Source of the DNA: a virus
Reading direction: 5' to 3' (one strand)
DNA length: 25,739 nt
IMG/VR virus record: IMGVR_UViG_3300043446_004598
Span: 1 to 25,739 of that record
Positions 1-6,304 of the stretch are shown one piece after another. Position numbers and translations under genes: made by a program. Numbering within the stretch: the first letter of the stretch is position 1; every line of letters begins with the position of its first letter. The notes beneath the pieces were generated by a model, which saw only the letters and a list, made by a program, of their open reading frames with translations, did no database searches and was not told the origin of the DNA.

Positions 1-205
1 CGACGCGACCAGCGACGCGACCAGCGACGCGACCGACGCCGCGACCGACGCCGCGACCTACACCGCGACCTACGCCGCGACCCGCGACGCGACCTACGCC
101 GCGACCCGCGACGCGACCGACGCCGCGACCCGTGCCGCGACCTACGCCACGACCAGCGACGCGACCGACGCCGCGACCGACGCCGCGACCAGCGACGCGA
201 CCGAC
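1..205 (+). repeat. 12-bp tandem repeat, about 17 units, coding
   Basis: Back-to-back 12-base units, each ending in the near-invariant GCGACC. The first codon of each unit alternates between GAC, TAC, AGC and CGC, and the second mostly between GCC and GAC. Every unit keeps frame and encodes X-(A/D)-A-T. Few substitutions break the pattern (ACC at about 62, ACG at about 149). The array enters from outside the window, so total copy number is unknown. It stops at the transition to an Ala-rich linker near 206. Confidence 0.9.
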
Positions 206-907
206 GCACCAGCCGCACAGGCGGCGAAAGCATGTAAGGCGCTTGCAGGTGATTTTGGTTTGAAGTGCGCTTCGCATTGGCGTCGCGTCATGCAGGGCGG
301 AAACATGCATGCAGCCTACGACAGTTACCTGACGGCCTTCCGCGACATTATTGGTTTGCGTTTGCCCGCACATGAGAAATACGCGGCGTGGGAACAGGCG
401 GCAATTCACGGCGGCTTCCGCGTGATGCACGAAGAATTCTGTCTCGTGTCGGACTTCCCAAAAGTGCTGAAGATTGATGCCGAGAACCGCCCTCATTGCG
501 AGACCGGCCCGTCTCACCGCTGGCGCGACGGCTGGTCTCTGTATCACTGGCACGGCGTGCGCGTGCCCGCCGAATGGATCGAGGACAGGGCGTCGCTGTC
601 GGCCAAGACGGCCCTGACGTGGCCGAACGTCGAACAGCGCCGCGCGGCATGCGAGATCGTTGGATGGGCCAACATTCTGCGCGAGTTGAAAGCCAAGACC
701 ATCGACCGCGATCCCGATCCCGAAATCGGCGAGCTTGTCGAGGTCAAGATCGAAGGCAATCGCGAGCGGTTCATCAAGGTCTTGTGCGGCACCCGGCGCG
801 AGTTTGCGCTCCCCGTACCCCCCGGAACCAAAACGGCACTGGAAGGAAACGCTTGGACTTACGGTGTCGATCCCAATCTCATCAAGCGCATCGAAGTGAG
901 GACCTGA
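2..907 (+). CDS. Tetrapeptide-repeat protein with DUF6745-like C-terminal domain (5' partial)
   Basis: The reading frame is open from the window edge to the TGA at 905-907, so the gene begins outside the window; a TTG at 260 is an internal codon, not a convincing start. About residues 1-68 are an almost perfect four-residue repeat of the form X-(A/D)-A-T, where X is D, Y, S or R. This passes through an Ala-rich linker into a globular domain of about 215 residues. The globular part has Trp/His/Gly signatures (GWSLYHWHGVRVPAEWI, then PNVEQRRAACEIVGW) that I recall from DUF6745-type proteins, in which Ala-rich short repeats also often precede the domain. Function is unknown; no catalytic motif is obvious. 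The next gene starts 2 bases after this stop, with GAGGA upstream inside this gene, so the two are probably co-expressed. The family assignment is from memory and moderately sure; the repeat is read directly. Confidence 0.75.
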   Translation, partial: DATSDATSDATDAATDAATYTATYAATRDATYAATRDATDAATRAATYATTSDATDAATDAATSDATDAPAAQAAKACKALAGDFGLKCASHWRRVMQGGNMHAAYDSYLTAFRDIIGLRLPAHEKYAAWEQAAIHGGFRVMHEEFCLVSDFPKVLKIDAENRPHCETGPSHRWRDGWSLYHWHGVRVPAEWIEDRASLSAKTALTWPNVEQRRAACEIVGWANILRELKAKTIDRDPDPEIGELVEVKIEGNRERFIKVLCGTRREFALPVPPGTKTALEGNAWTYGVDPNLIKRIEVRT

Positions 908-909
908 AC

Positions 910-1248
910 ATGCATACGTTTCGTAACATCTGCGCGCAGGGCGATATCCTGATCCAGCGCATCGACAAGCTGCCCGAGAACGTGATCCCGGTCGAGCCCG
1001 AGAACGGCAAGATCATCGTCACGCACAGCGAGACCGGGCACCACCATGTGATGACCATGGAGCGCACGAAGGCGTATCGCTTGCCCGACAGCATCATGGA
1101 TATTTTCCTGACCGTCGAGCAGGGCGACGTCCTCGAACATCTGCGCCCGCACGACACGCACGAGCCCATCCAGTTTGGGCCGGGCATCTATCACGTCCGT
1201 CGGCAGCGCGAGTACGTGCCCGAGGGTTTCCGCCGGGTGGAGGACTGA
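910..1248 (+). CDS. Small His-rich conserved phage protein
   Basis: A 112-residue protein starting at ATG 910, with GAGGA about 8 bases upstream inside the end of the preceding gene. It opens with a QGDILIQRID segment, has a central TGHHHV cluster, and ends with GIYHVRRQREYVPEG. I recall this pattern (GDVL near the N-terminus, TGHxH in the middle, Y-x-V-x-RQREY at the C-terminus) from a widespread family of small uncharacterised phage and bacterial proteins, often found beside DUF6745 genes, as here. The clustered histidines and predicted beta-rich character suggest a cupin-like fold that could bind metal, but this is inference. No enzymatic role is established to my knowledge. It lies 2 bases after the repeat protein and 3 bases before the next gene, so it belongs to the same transcript. 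Confidence 0.8.
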   Translation: MHTFRNICAQGDILIQRIDKLPENVIPVEPENGKIIVTHSETGHHHVMTMERTKAYRLPDSIMDIFLTVEQGDVLEHLRPHDTHEPIQFGPGIYHVRRQREYVPEGFRRVED

Positions 1249-1251
1249 CAC

Positions 1252-1809
1252 ATGGCGACAGTCAGGATGAACGACTCGCACCGCCAGTTTTTGCGTAATC
1301 TGGCGGCGGACACGGTGAAAAAACTTGTTGACGCGAAGGCGATGGATGCCGCGTACAAGCTCGCGGCCCCGCTGGTGCGCAAGGCTGTTGAAACGAAATA
1401 TCCGCCGAAGGACATGGAGGTCCTGAAGAAGTACGAGTGCGTGGACACGGACACATGCGTGCGTCTGCAGTTGACAGCGGGCGGTGTCGAGCAGTTTGAA
1501 TTTTGCGACGCCGACGCAGTGTATCGCCCCGACACGGGATCGTGCCACCGTCACATCTATGCGACGGACGCGGATACGTCGAAGGCTGTCAGCGCGTACC
1601 TGCTTGAAAGAGAGAAGTTTCAAAAACTCAAGCGCCAGAAACTTGGCGACTACATTGCGCTGATCGACCACGCGCAGACGTTGGAACAGATCGAGTCGAT
1701 CTGGCCCGAAGCCAGCGCGCTGCGCGAGCGCATCGGTCGCGCGTTGCCCGTCGTTTTGTCCGACGACGTCATCGCGCGCATCAAGGCCGACAGCAGGAGG
1801 CGCGCGTGA
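1252..1809 (+). CDS. Hypothetical phage protein, possibly Nmad5-like
   Basis: A 185-residue protein starting at ATG 1252, with GGAGG at 1239-1243 within the end of the previous gene. The N-terminal third is helical and basic (FLRNLAADTVKKLVDAKAMD). A Cys/Asp-rich middle follows, then a Lys-rich helix and a C-terminal segment EQIESIWPEASALRERIG ending in a LPVVLSDDVIARI-type helix. The layout (N-terminal helix, central small beta region, C-terminal 'WPE...LP' helix) resembles phage proteins I associate with Nmad5, nucleotide modification-associated domain 5, whose members occur near DNA-modifying genes. I cannot verify this without a profile search and treat it as a weak suggestion. No signal peptide or membrane segment is seen. 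It is tightly linked to the genes on either side. Confidence 0.7.
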   Translation: MATVRMNDSHRQFLRNLAADTVKKLVDAKAMDAAYKLAAPLVRKAVETKYPPKDMEVLKKYECVDTDTCVRLQLTAGGVEQFEFCDADAVYRPDTGSCHRHIYATDADTSKAVSAYLLEREKFQKLKRQKLGDYIALIDHAQTLEQIESIWPEASALRERIGRALPVVLSDDVIARIKADSRRRA

Positions 1810-1828
1810 CGGAACAGGAGGGGAAGTG

Positions 1829-1996
1829 ATGCTCAAAGCAAAGCCCAAGCGCCCAGCGCAGAGAGAGTGGAAGGTGTGCGCCGCATGCGATGGGCGTGGG
1901 CACGTATTTGGATATCACGGCGATTACATGACCTGCACGGCCTGCAAGGCTACCGGGCGCATCCGCCTCACCCCACCCAAGCCACGGAGGAAGTGA
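1829..1996 (+). CDS. 55-residue DnaJ-type zinc-binding protein
   Basis: A very short gene with a strong ribosome binding site (AGGAGGGG at 1817-1824) ahead of ATG 1829. It encodes a Lys/Arg-rich N-terminus, then CAACDGRGHVFG, a short loop, and CTACKATGRIRL, ending in basic residues. Two C-x2-C-x-G-x-G-like half-sites, 16 residues apart, form one zinc site like those of the DnaJ Cys-rich domain. There is no J domain. Such mini-proteins are common in phages and probably bind nucleic acid or a partner protein. The four cysteines and basic ends also recall small zinc regulators such as Mu Com in general design, but there is no sequence evidence of relationship. Its TGA overlaps the next ATG (ATGA at 1993-1998 region), suggesting translational coupling. 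Confidence 0.7.
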   Translation: MLKAKPKRPAQREWKVCAACDGRGHVFGYHGDYMTCTACKATGRIRLTPPKPRRK

Positions 1997-2085
1997 TGGC
2001 GAGCAAAGACGAACTGCTGCGCAGGGCCGCTGATGCTGCGGCGAACGGCACAGCAGCAACGAAGAAGGAGAAGTCATATGTCTAG
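1996..2085 (+). CDS. 29-residue minigene
   Basis: An ATG at 1996 overlaps the stop of the zinc protein by one base (TGATG), and the frame runs 29 codons to a TAG at 2083-2085. The peptide is charged and Ala-rich (begins MASKDELLRR, ends KKEKSYV), probably a single amphipathic helix. It overlaps the next start by 8 bases. It may be a real minigene or may only serve to carry ribosomes into the downstream gene. No family is recognised. Confidence 0.4.
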   Translation: MASKDELLRRAADAAANGTAATKKEKSYV

Positions 2086-2254
2086 CAATCCGTTTGAAAA
2101 CGATACGTGGGTCCGCATGTGCCTGAAGACGGGCGCGATCACACCCCCGAAGGGCCACAGCATCGAACGCGCCAACAGGATCACGGCCTACACCGTGATC
2201 GCTGCGGTCAGCATCGGCGCGATCATTACGTGGGTGGCGTTCCTGTGGAAGTGA
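2078..2254 (+). CDS. Small single-pass membrane protein
   Basis: ATG 2078 follows GAAGGAGAAG at good spacing; an in-frame extension to 2033 lacks such a site. The 58-residue product has a polar N-terminal half with one Cys (VRMCLKTG) and a hydrophobic C-terminal segment of about 22 residues (TAYTVIAAVSIGAIITWVAF) ending in LWK. This predicts one membrane helix with the N-terminus probably in the cytoplasm. Small one-helix proteins are common in phage early regions (superinfection exclusion, lysis control), but nothing here fixes the role. Its last 29 bases overlap the end of the convergent helicase gene. Confidence 0.6.
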   Translation: MSSNPFENDTWVRMCLKTGAITPPKGHSIERANRITAYTVIAAVSIGAIITWVAFLWK

Positions 2255-3569
2255 ACACGGCGTCCTGAACTTCCGCCTTGAACGTGAGCCGCGGGAAGAC
2301 CGTCTCGTCCTCCACGGTGTTGGCGGCGACGGTCGCGTAGCTGATCGTTTCCGGTGCGCGCTGCCCCTCGCGGGCCAGCCGCATGATCGTCTGTTCGTAG
2401 TGGTCAAGCGACCACGGCAACGAGCACCAGCACACGACGTGACCGCCATACTGCAGATTCAATCCGTGCCCGAACGCCGCCGGATGCGCGATCAACACGC
2501 GCAGGCGGCCAGCGTTCCAGTCCTCGACGGCCTTGGCCGCGACCTTGCGTGTCGTGCCGCTGCCCAGCACGGGCGCGTCGGGATACCGCCGCTTCAACTC
2601 GTCGAGCTGCTCGCGGTAATCGTAGACCAGCAGGACCGGCGACGTCTGGCTGTCGACGACATCGCAGATCGCGTGGACCCGGAACATGTCGAGCCGCTTG
2701 CCGGCGCCGGTCTCATCGTACACGAAGCCTGCACACACCTGCCGCATCTTGTTGACGACCTGCGCCCGCGCGCCGGGCATCAGCAGCTCGCCCTCGATGT
2801 CGGCGACGCTGGCCTTGTCCAGTTCGGTGTAGATGCGGCGCAGCTCAGGCGGCAGCTCGACCGGCACCTTGACGTGGCGCACGGGCGGCGGCGCCCAGTT
2901 TTCGGGCGACAGGATGAACGTCATGTCATCGATCTGCGCCAGCGTCCTCTCCAACGTGCCCTTGCGGCAGCGCCAGACATTCTCGGCCTGCTCCCACATG
3001 TTGGCCGCGCGCCACGCAACCCAGTTGCGGCCAAGGCGCCGCCCGTGGTCGATCATGCGGACCTGCGCGAACAGGTCCTCGGGGCCGTTCGGCACCGGCG
3101 AGCCGGTCAGGCCGATACGCACGGCCATATGCGCCGTGTGCTTCAGGGTCGGCCGCCACTTGGCCGACGTCGGGCCCTTGAACTTCGACAGCTCGTCGAT
3201 CACGAAACAGTCGAAGGACTTGCTGTGCTTTTCGAGCAGGTCGACAAGGTTCTCGTGGTTCACGACGACGATCTCTGCGCCGCCGTACACCGCCTCGTCG
3301 CGCTCCTTCGGCGTGCCCGTCGCGATGGCAATACGCAGGTGGCTCAAATGAGCCCACTTCGCGCCTTCCTGCTGCCACACCAGCTCCGCAACACGCAGCG
3401 GTGCCGTGACGAGCGCACGGCGTACCACGCCGTCCCGCAGCATCTCACTGAGTGCCGTCAGCGTGACGACCGTCTTGCCGGCGCCCGGCCTCGCGAACAC
3501 GAGGCTCTCGTTGCGTTCGTAGATGTGGGTGATGGCCTGTTCCTGAACAGGCCGGAGCGTTACGGACAT
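2226..3569 (-). CDS. SNF2/DEAD-type superfamily 2 DNA helicase
   Basis: A 447-residue ATPase with an almost complete superfamily 2 motif set: a Q-like LRPVQEQAI near residue 5, Walker A RPGAGKT (K32), Walker B DELS at 125-128 in place of DEAH, motif III TGSPVPN at about 155-161, and a C-terminal motif VI QTIMRLAREGQ at 393-403. The order and the R-x-x-R-x-GQ motif are typical of phage SNF2-like helicases, which translocate on DNA during replication or recombination. Length is at the short end, with no accessory domains. It starts at 3569 and overlaps the upstream nuclease gene by 10 bases, so the two form a transcription unit. Both face opposite to the surrounding replication genes. Its 3' end overlaps the convergent membrane-protein gene by 29 bases. 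Confidence 0.92.
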   Translation of the reverse strand: MSVTLRPVQEQAITHIYERNESLVFARPGAGKTVVTLTALSEMLRDGVVRRALVTAPLRVAELVWQQEGAKWAHLSHLRIAIATGTPKERDEAVYGGAEIVVVNHENLVDLLEKHSKSFDCFVIDELSKFKGPTSAKWRPTLKHTAHMAVRIGLTGSPVPNGPEDLFAQVRMIDHGRRLGRNWVAWRAANMWEQAENVWRCRKGTLERTLAQIDDMTFILSPENWAPPPVRHVKVPVELPPELRRIYTELDKASVADIEGELLMPGARAQVVNKMRQVCAGFVYDETGAGKRLDMFRVHAICDVVDSQTSPVLLVYDYREQLDELKRRYPDAPVLGSGTTRKVAAKAVEDWNAGRLRVLIAHPAAFGHGLNLQYGGHVVCWCSLPWSLDHYEQTIMRLAREGQRAPETISYATVAANTVEDETVFPRLTFKAEVQDAVFTSTGTPPT

Positions 3570-3823
3570 ATGCGTTCGAAATCCGATACGTTGTCGATGA
3601 CGTGCACCTCGAAACCTAAGCCACGCAGCTTGTCATGCCAAGCCAATTGCAACGGCGTCGGCTTTTTGCCCGGCGCCTTGAACTCCACGAACACGACGCG
3701 GCCGCCGTGAGACAGTATGAGACGGTCTGGGACACCGGGGTATCCGGGGACGACCAATTTCCAGAAAATGATGCCGCGCGCCTTGGCGTATTTGCGGCAC
3801 CGCGATTCTATGTGTTTTTCCAC
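3560..3823 (-). CDS. VRR-NUC domain nuclease
   Basis: An 87-residue stand-alone VRR-NUC protein of the PD-(D/E)XK superfamily. Visible active-site elements are an N-terminal Glu (E2 or E6), G-V-P-D at 30-33, the E-F-K motif at 47-49, and the family's P-L-Q at 57-59. These proteins cut structured DNA, for example branched replication or recombination intermediates, with a divalent metal. The start is a GTG at 3823; an in-frame TAA lies just upstream and no strong ribosome binding site is seen. Short phage VRR-NUC proteins are typically encoded beside SNF2-type helicases, exactly as here, so a joint role in processing branched DNA is likely. Confidence 0.9.
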   Translation of the reverse strand: MEKHIESRCRKYAKARGIIFWKLVVPGYPGVPDRLILSHGGRVVFVEFKAPGKKPTPLQLAWHDKLRGLGFEVHVIDNVSDFERICP

Positions 3824-3840
3824 GCTTTAATTTAACACCG

Positions 3841-3870
3841 TTGACTCACGCAAGCGAGCACCCGTAGCTT
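3841..3870 (+). promoter_or_regulatory. Candidate promoter for the replication operon
   Basis: The 70-base gap between the divergent VRR-NUC and DUF2800 genes holds TTGACT at 3841-3846 (five of six bases of the -35 consensus). TAGCTT follows 18 bases later at 3865-3870, a poor -10. A ribosome binding site AGGAG at 3884-3888 precedes ATG 3894. This is the only sizeable non-coding gap on the left side, so promoters for both directions are expected here. The minus-strand promoter would lie in the AT-rich stretch at 3824-3835, but I could not pick a convincing hexamer pair. Confidence 0.4.
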
Positions 3871-3893
3871 GCGCGCAACATACAGGAGCTAGA

Positions 3894-5018
3894 ATGCAGC
3901 ACGCGCCTTTTGGAAGTTCGACGGCCGACCGTGTCATGAATTGCCCCGGCTCAGTCGCCCTCTCCGCAAAATCGCCCGAAGCCCCGCCCAGCGAGTACGC
4001 TGCAAAGGGCAGCGCGCAGCACGCGCTAATCGAGCACCTGTTGCTGGAAGGCGGCGAGCCCGACGAATTCATCGGTGCGAAGTTTGCCGACGTCGAGATT
4101 GATCAGGAGCTGGCCGACGGCGTTGCCGTAGCGTTGAAGGCCGCGGAGGAATTGCTGGGTGTCTACGATGGCGAACAGCTTATCGAGCAGCGGCTCGTGA
4201 TCGTGCCCGACGAAGTGTTCGGCACCGGCGACATCGTCGCGACGACGAAGGACGGCACGCGTGCGCTGATTGCCGATCACAAGTTCGGGTACATGGAAGT
4301 CAGCGCCGAAAGCGCGCAGCTCAAGTTTCTGGCGGCCGCGTTTCTGGTCGATCCGGCCATGGCGGAATTCAGCAAGGACGTCGAGGAGTTCGAGCTGGTC
4401 ATCATCCAGCCCGCGTTCGATCCGCCTACGGTCAAGGCGACGGCGACGCGCGCCGAGATCGAGGTCTTCCTGCGCAGCGTGAAGCTGGTCCACTCGGCGA
4501 CCAAGTCGCCGTCGGCCGACGTGCGCATGGGCGAGTGGTGCAAGTGGTGCCGCGCGAAGGTGATCTGCCCGGCGCAGAAGAAACTGTTCGCCGACCTGAT
4601 CGACATCAAGGTTCACCCCGACTGGTCGGCTACCGAAATCGCCGGAATGATCGAGAATTGCAAGCAGGTCGAAGAGCTGATCGAGGCAGTGAAGGAACGC
4701 GCCAAGCACGAGCTGGCTCACGGACGCTCGATCCCCGGTTGGCGGTTGAAACCCGGCGCAACGCGCCTGACGTGGTCGCAGCCGAACAAGGAAACGATTG
4801 CCGCCCTGCGCGGCCTCGGGCTCAAGGGCGACAAGGCCATTCAGCCCATTACACCGGCGGCGGCGAAGAAGGCGCTGAAGCTGGAAGAGCTTCCCGACGA
4901 TCTCGTCGCGAAGAGCACGAGCGCGCCGTCGCTCGCTCGTGATACCGACGCCGCAGACGCTGTCCTGCCGGCGGCGGCTTTTGCAAAGGCAGCAGCACTG
5001 ATGAAAGGAAACAGGTAA
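3894..5018 (+). CDS. DUF2800 Cas4/RecB-like PD-(D/E)XK nuclease
   Basis: A 374-residue protein with AGGAG ahead of ATG 3894. It carries the Cas4/RecB-family nuclease set: GSAQH (H43), G-T-G-D-I (D113), D-H-K (D128, K130) and Q142 in ESAQLK. Four cysteines are placed as in iron-sulfur nucleases of the Cas4/AddB type: C17 near the N-terminus, then C216, C219 and C225. The remaining C-terminal 150 residues are helical and charged, ending in an Ala-rich tail. DUF2800 proteins sit in phage replication modules beside a ssDNA-binding protein and polymerase, as here, and are presumed to resect or trim DNA ends. Nuclease function is inferred from residues, not proven for this family. The stop and the next start share one base (TAATG). 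Confidence 0.9.
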   Translation: MQHAPFGSSTADRVMNCPGSVALSAKSPEAPPSEYAAKGSAQHALIEHLLLEGGEPDEFIGAKFADVEIDQELADGVAVALKAAEELLGVYDGEQLIEQRLVIVPDEVFGTGDIVATTKDGTRALIADHKFGYMEVSAESAQLKFLAAAFLVDPAMAEFSKDVEEFELVIIQPAFDPPTVKATATRAEIEVFLRSVKLVHSATKSPSADVRMGEWCKWCRAKVICPAQKKLFADLIDIKVHPDWSATEIAGMIENCKQVEELIEAVKERAKHELAHGRSIPGWRLKPGATRLTWSQPNKETIAALRGLGLKGDKAIQPITPAAAKKALKLEELPDDLVAKSTSAPSLARDTDAADAVLPAAAFAKAAALMKGNR

Positions 5019-5716
5019 TGAGCAACGAAATCAGTCTTTTTGCGAAGGGCGGCCTGCCGCCCGTGGACATGACCGTCTACAAGCAGGCGATGAAGGCAAC
5101 CGCGGCGGCCAGCAAGGCCGCACTCGGCGGCCTTCCGTTCCTGCGGCTCCTGCGTGACGGCATGTGGGTCTACGGCGCCGAGAGCACCGAGGTCGAGGAA
5201 GACAGCCTCTGGGCCGTCAACTCGTTCTCGATGGCCTTGGGCTGGATCGCTTGGGGCGACGAAGGCAGCAAGGACGAAGGCACCGTCATGGGCGAGGAGA
5301 TGGCACGCATCGGCGAACCGCCGATCCAGCGTGGCAACCTGCCCGACGTCGGCGCCGAGTGGACGCCCTGCGTGTCGTTCGACTTGATGTGCATCACGGG
5401 CGAGGACAAGGGCACCACCGTGCGCTTCAAGAGCAACTCCGTCGGCGGCCGCCGCGCGTTCAGCGACATGCTGCAGCTGGTGTCGGCAGCGATGGATGAC
5501 GGGTCGGGCAAGTGCATCCCGATTGTCGCGCTGGATTCGGACAGCTACGCTCACAAGAAGTACGGCAAAATCTACACGCCGATCTTCGACGTGAAGAAGT
5601 GGGTGATGCCCGACGCCAGCGAGCTTGGGGGTGCTCCTGCTGCGGCTGCTGAGGAGAAGCCGCAGCCGAAGGAGCAGCCGGCTGCCGAGGCAACGGTTCG
5701 CCGTCGCCGCCGGTAG
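5018..5716 (+). CDS. Probable phage ssDNA-binding protein
   Basis: A 232-residue protein starting at ATG 5018, which overlaps the upstream stop by one base; AAGGAAACAGG lies ahead. Recognisable segments are LWAVNSFSMALGWIAWGD at about residues 64-81, LPDVGAEWTPCVSFDLMC at about 108-125, SNSVGGRRAFSDML, and the basic-aromatic SYAHKKYGKIYTP. I recall this combination from phage proteins encoded between DUF2800 and a family A polymerase, a slot filled by DUF2815-type ssDNA-binding proteins in related modules. An OB-like binding role is therefore inferred from context. Unlike classic SSBs, the tail is a Pro/Ala/Glu linker ending in RRRRR rather than acidic residues. A strong hairpin follows directly downstream. 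Confidence 0.75.
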   Translation: MSNEISLFAKGGLPPVDMTVYKQAMKATAAASKAALGGLPFLRLLRDGMWVYGAESTEVEEDSLWAVNSFSMALGWIAWGDEGSKDEGTVMGEEMARIGEPPIQRGNLPDVGAEWTPCVSFDLMCITGEDKGTTVRFKSNSVGGRRAFSDMLQLVSAAMDDGSGKCIPIVALDSDSYAHKKYGKIYTPIFDVKKWVMPDASELGGAPAAAAEEKPQPKEQPAAEATVRRRRR

Positions 5717-5728
5717 TCGTTCGGGGGA

Positions 5729-5760
5729 CGGGGGCGGCCTCGTGCCGCCCCCGATCTTGT
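5729..5760 (+). terminator. GC-rich hairpin, terminator-like or attenuator
   Basis: A perfect 10-bp inverted repeat, CGGGGGCGGC at 5729-5738 and GCCGCCCCCG at 5744-5753, with a 5-base loop, followed by ATCTTGTT. The trailing T-tract is weak, so termination may be partial. It begins 12 bases after the ssDNA-binding gene and ends just before the GGAGG of the next gene. It could hold back transcription of the modification and polymerase genes, or protect the 3' end of the upstream message. Confidence 0.55.
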
Positions 5761-5771
5761 TGGAGGATAGC

Positions 5772-6263
5772 ATGGCATTTACGGTCGTTCGCATAGAGAT
5801 AAACACCGCAAGAGATTTCATCGCCGCGCATCACAGCCGCTTGCCGTACACGCAGAAAGGCCCGTGGAAGATGGCATTCGGCGCGTATCAGGACGGCGCC
5901 CTCGTGGGGGTCGCACTCTGGCACAATTGCTCCGCGCGCGGCTTGCCGCAAAACTGGCTGGAGTTGAGGCGCATGGCGATCTCAGGCGACGCGCTGCCGA
6001 ACACAGCATCGCGCATGTTGTCGGCGATGCGCACCGCGATCCGGCGCCAGCAAGGCTATGAGACGGTGCTGGTATCCTATCAGGACGTGGCGGTGCATCA
6101 CGGCACGATCTACAAGGCCTCCGGCTGGACGCCAGTGGCGATATCGCGCCCCCGGCACCGTGACCGGACGCCGTTGCGCGGCGCCCGCCGCCAGCGCCAA
6201 GGTCAGGTGGCAAATCGGTTGCGGCAGGCAGCGTTTCACGGCGCTGTCGGCGGAACAGCTTGA
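5772..6263 (+). CDS. Mom-like GNAT-fold protein, candidate DNA modification enzyme
   Basis: The start is ATG 5772, with GGAGG at 5762-5766; the frame is open further upstream but without such a site. The 163-residue product has an N-terminal AAHHSRLPYTQKG, a GAYQDGALVGVALW strand pair, then LELRRMAISGDALPNTASRM and LVSYQDVAVHHGTIYKASGW. An 'R-x-x-x...P-N-x-x-S-R' loop followed by 'Y-x-D...G-x-I-Y-x-A-x-G-W' is the pattern I associate with Mom-like acetyltransferase-fold phage proteins. Mu Mom converts adenine to a carbamoylmethylated form that blocks host restriction. The C-terminus is very basic (about 40 residues rich in Arg/Gln), which fits DNA contact. It stands between the hairpin and the polymerase gene. 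An XF1762-type or ordinary N-acetyltransferase is the alternative. Confidence 0.7.
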   Translation: MAFTVVRIEINTARDFIAAHHSRLPYTQKGPWKMAFGAYQDGALVGVALWHNCSARGLPQNWLELRRMAISGDALPNTASRMLSAMRTAIRRQQGYETVLVSYQDVAVHHGTIYKASGWTPVAISRPRHRDRTPLRGARRQRQGQVANRLRQAAFHGAVGGTA

Positions 6264-6304
6264 GCAGGCCAAGACTATGCGGCCGACTAGATAGCGAGGA
6301 TAGG

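Noticed and set aside
1-205. CRISPR-like array
   Set aside because: Repeats are 12 bases with no unique spacers, and they stay in frame with a coding region.
859-1848. 329-residue minus-strand frame opposite the small genes at the left end
   Set aside because: It covers three adjacent plus-strand genes, each with a good ribosome binding site, and its product looks compositionally random.
2400-3710. 436-residue plus-strand frame opposite the helicase
   Set aside because: The helicase motif set on the minus strand is decisive; this frame has no domain and no ribosome binding site.
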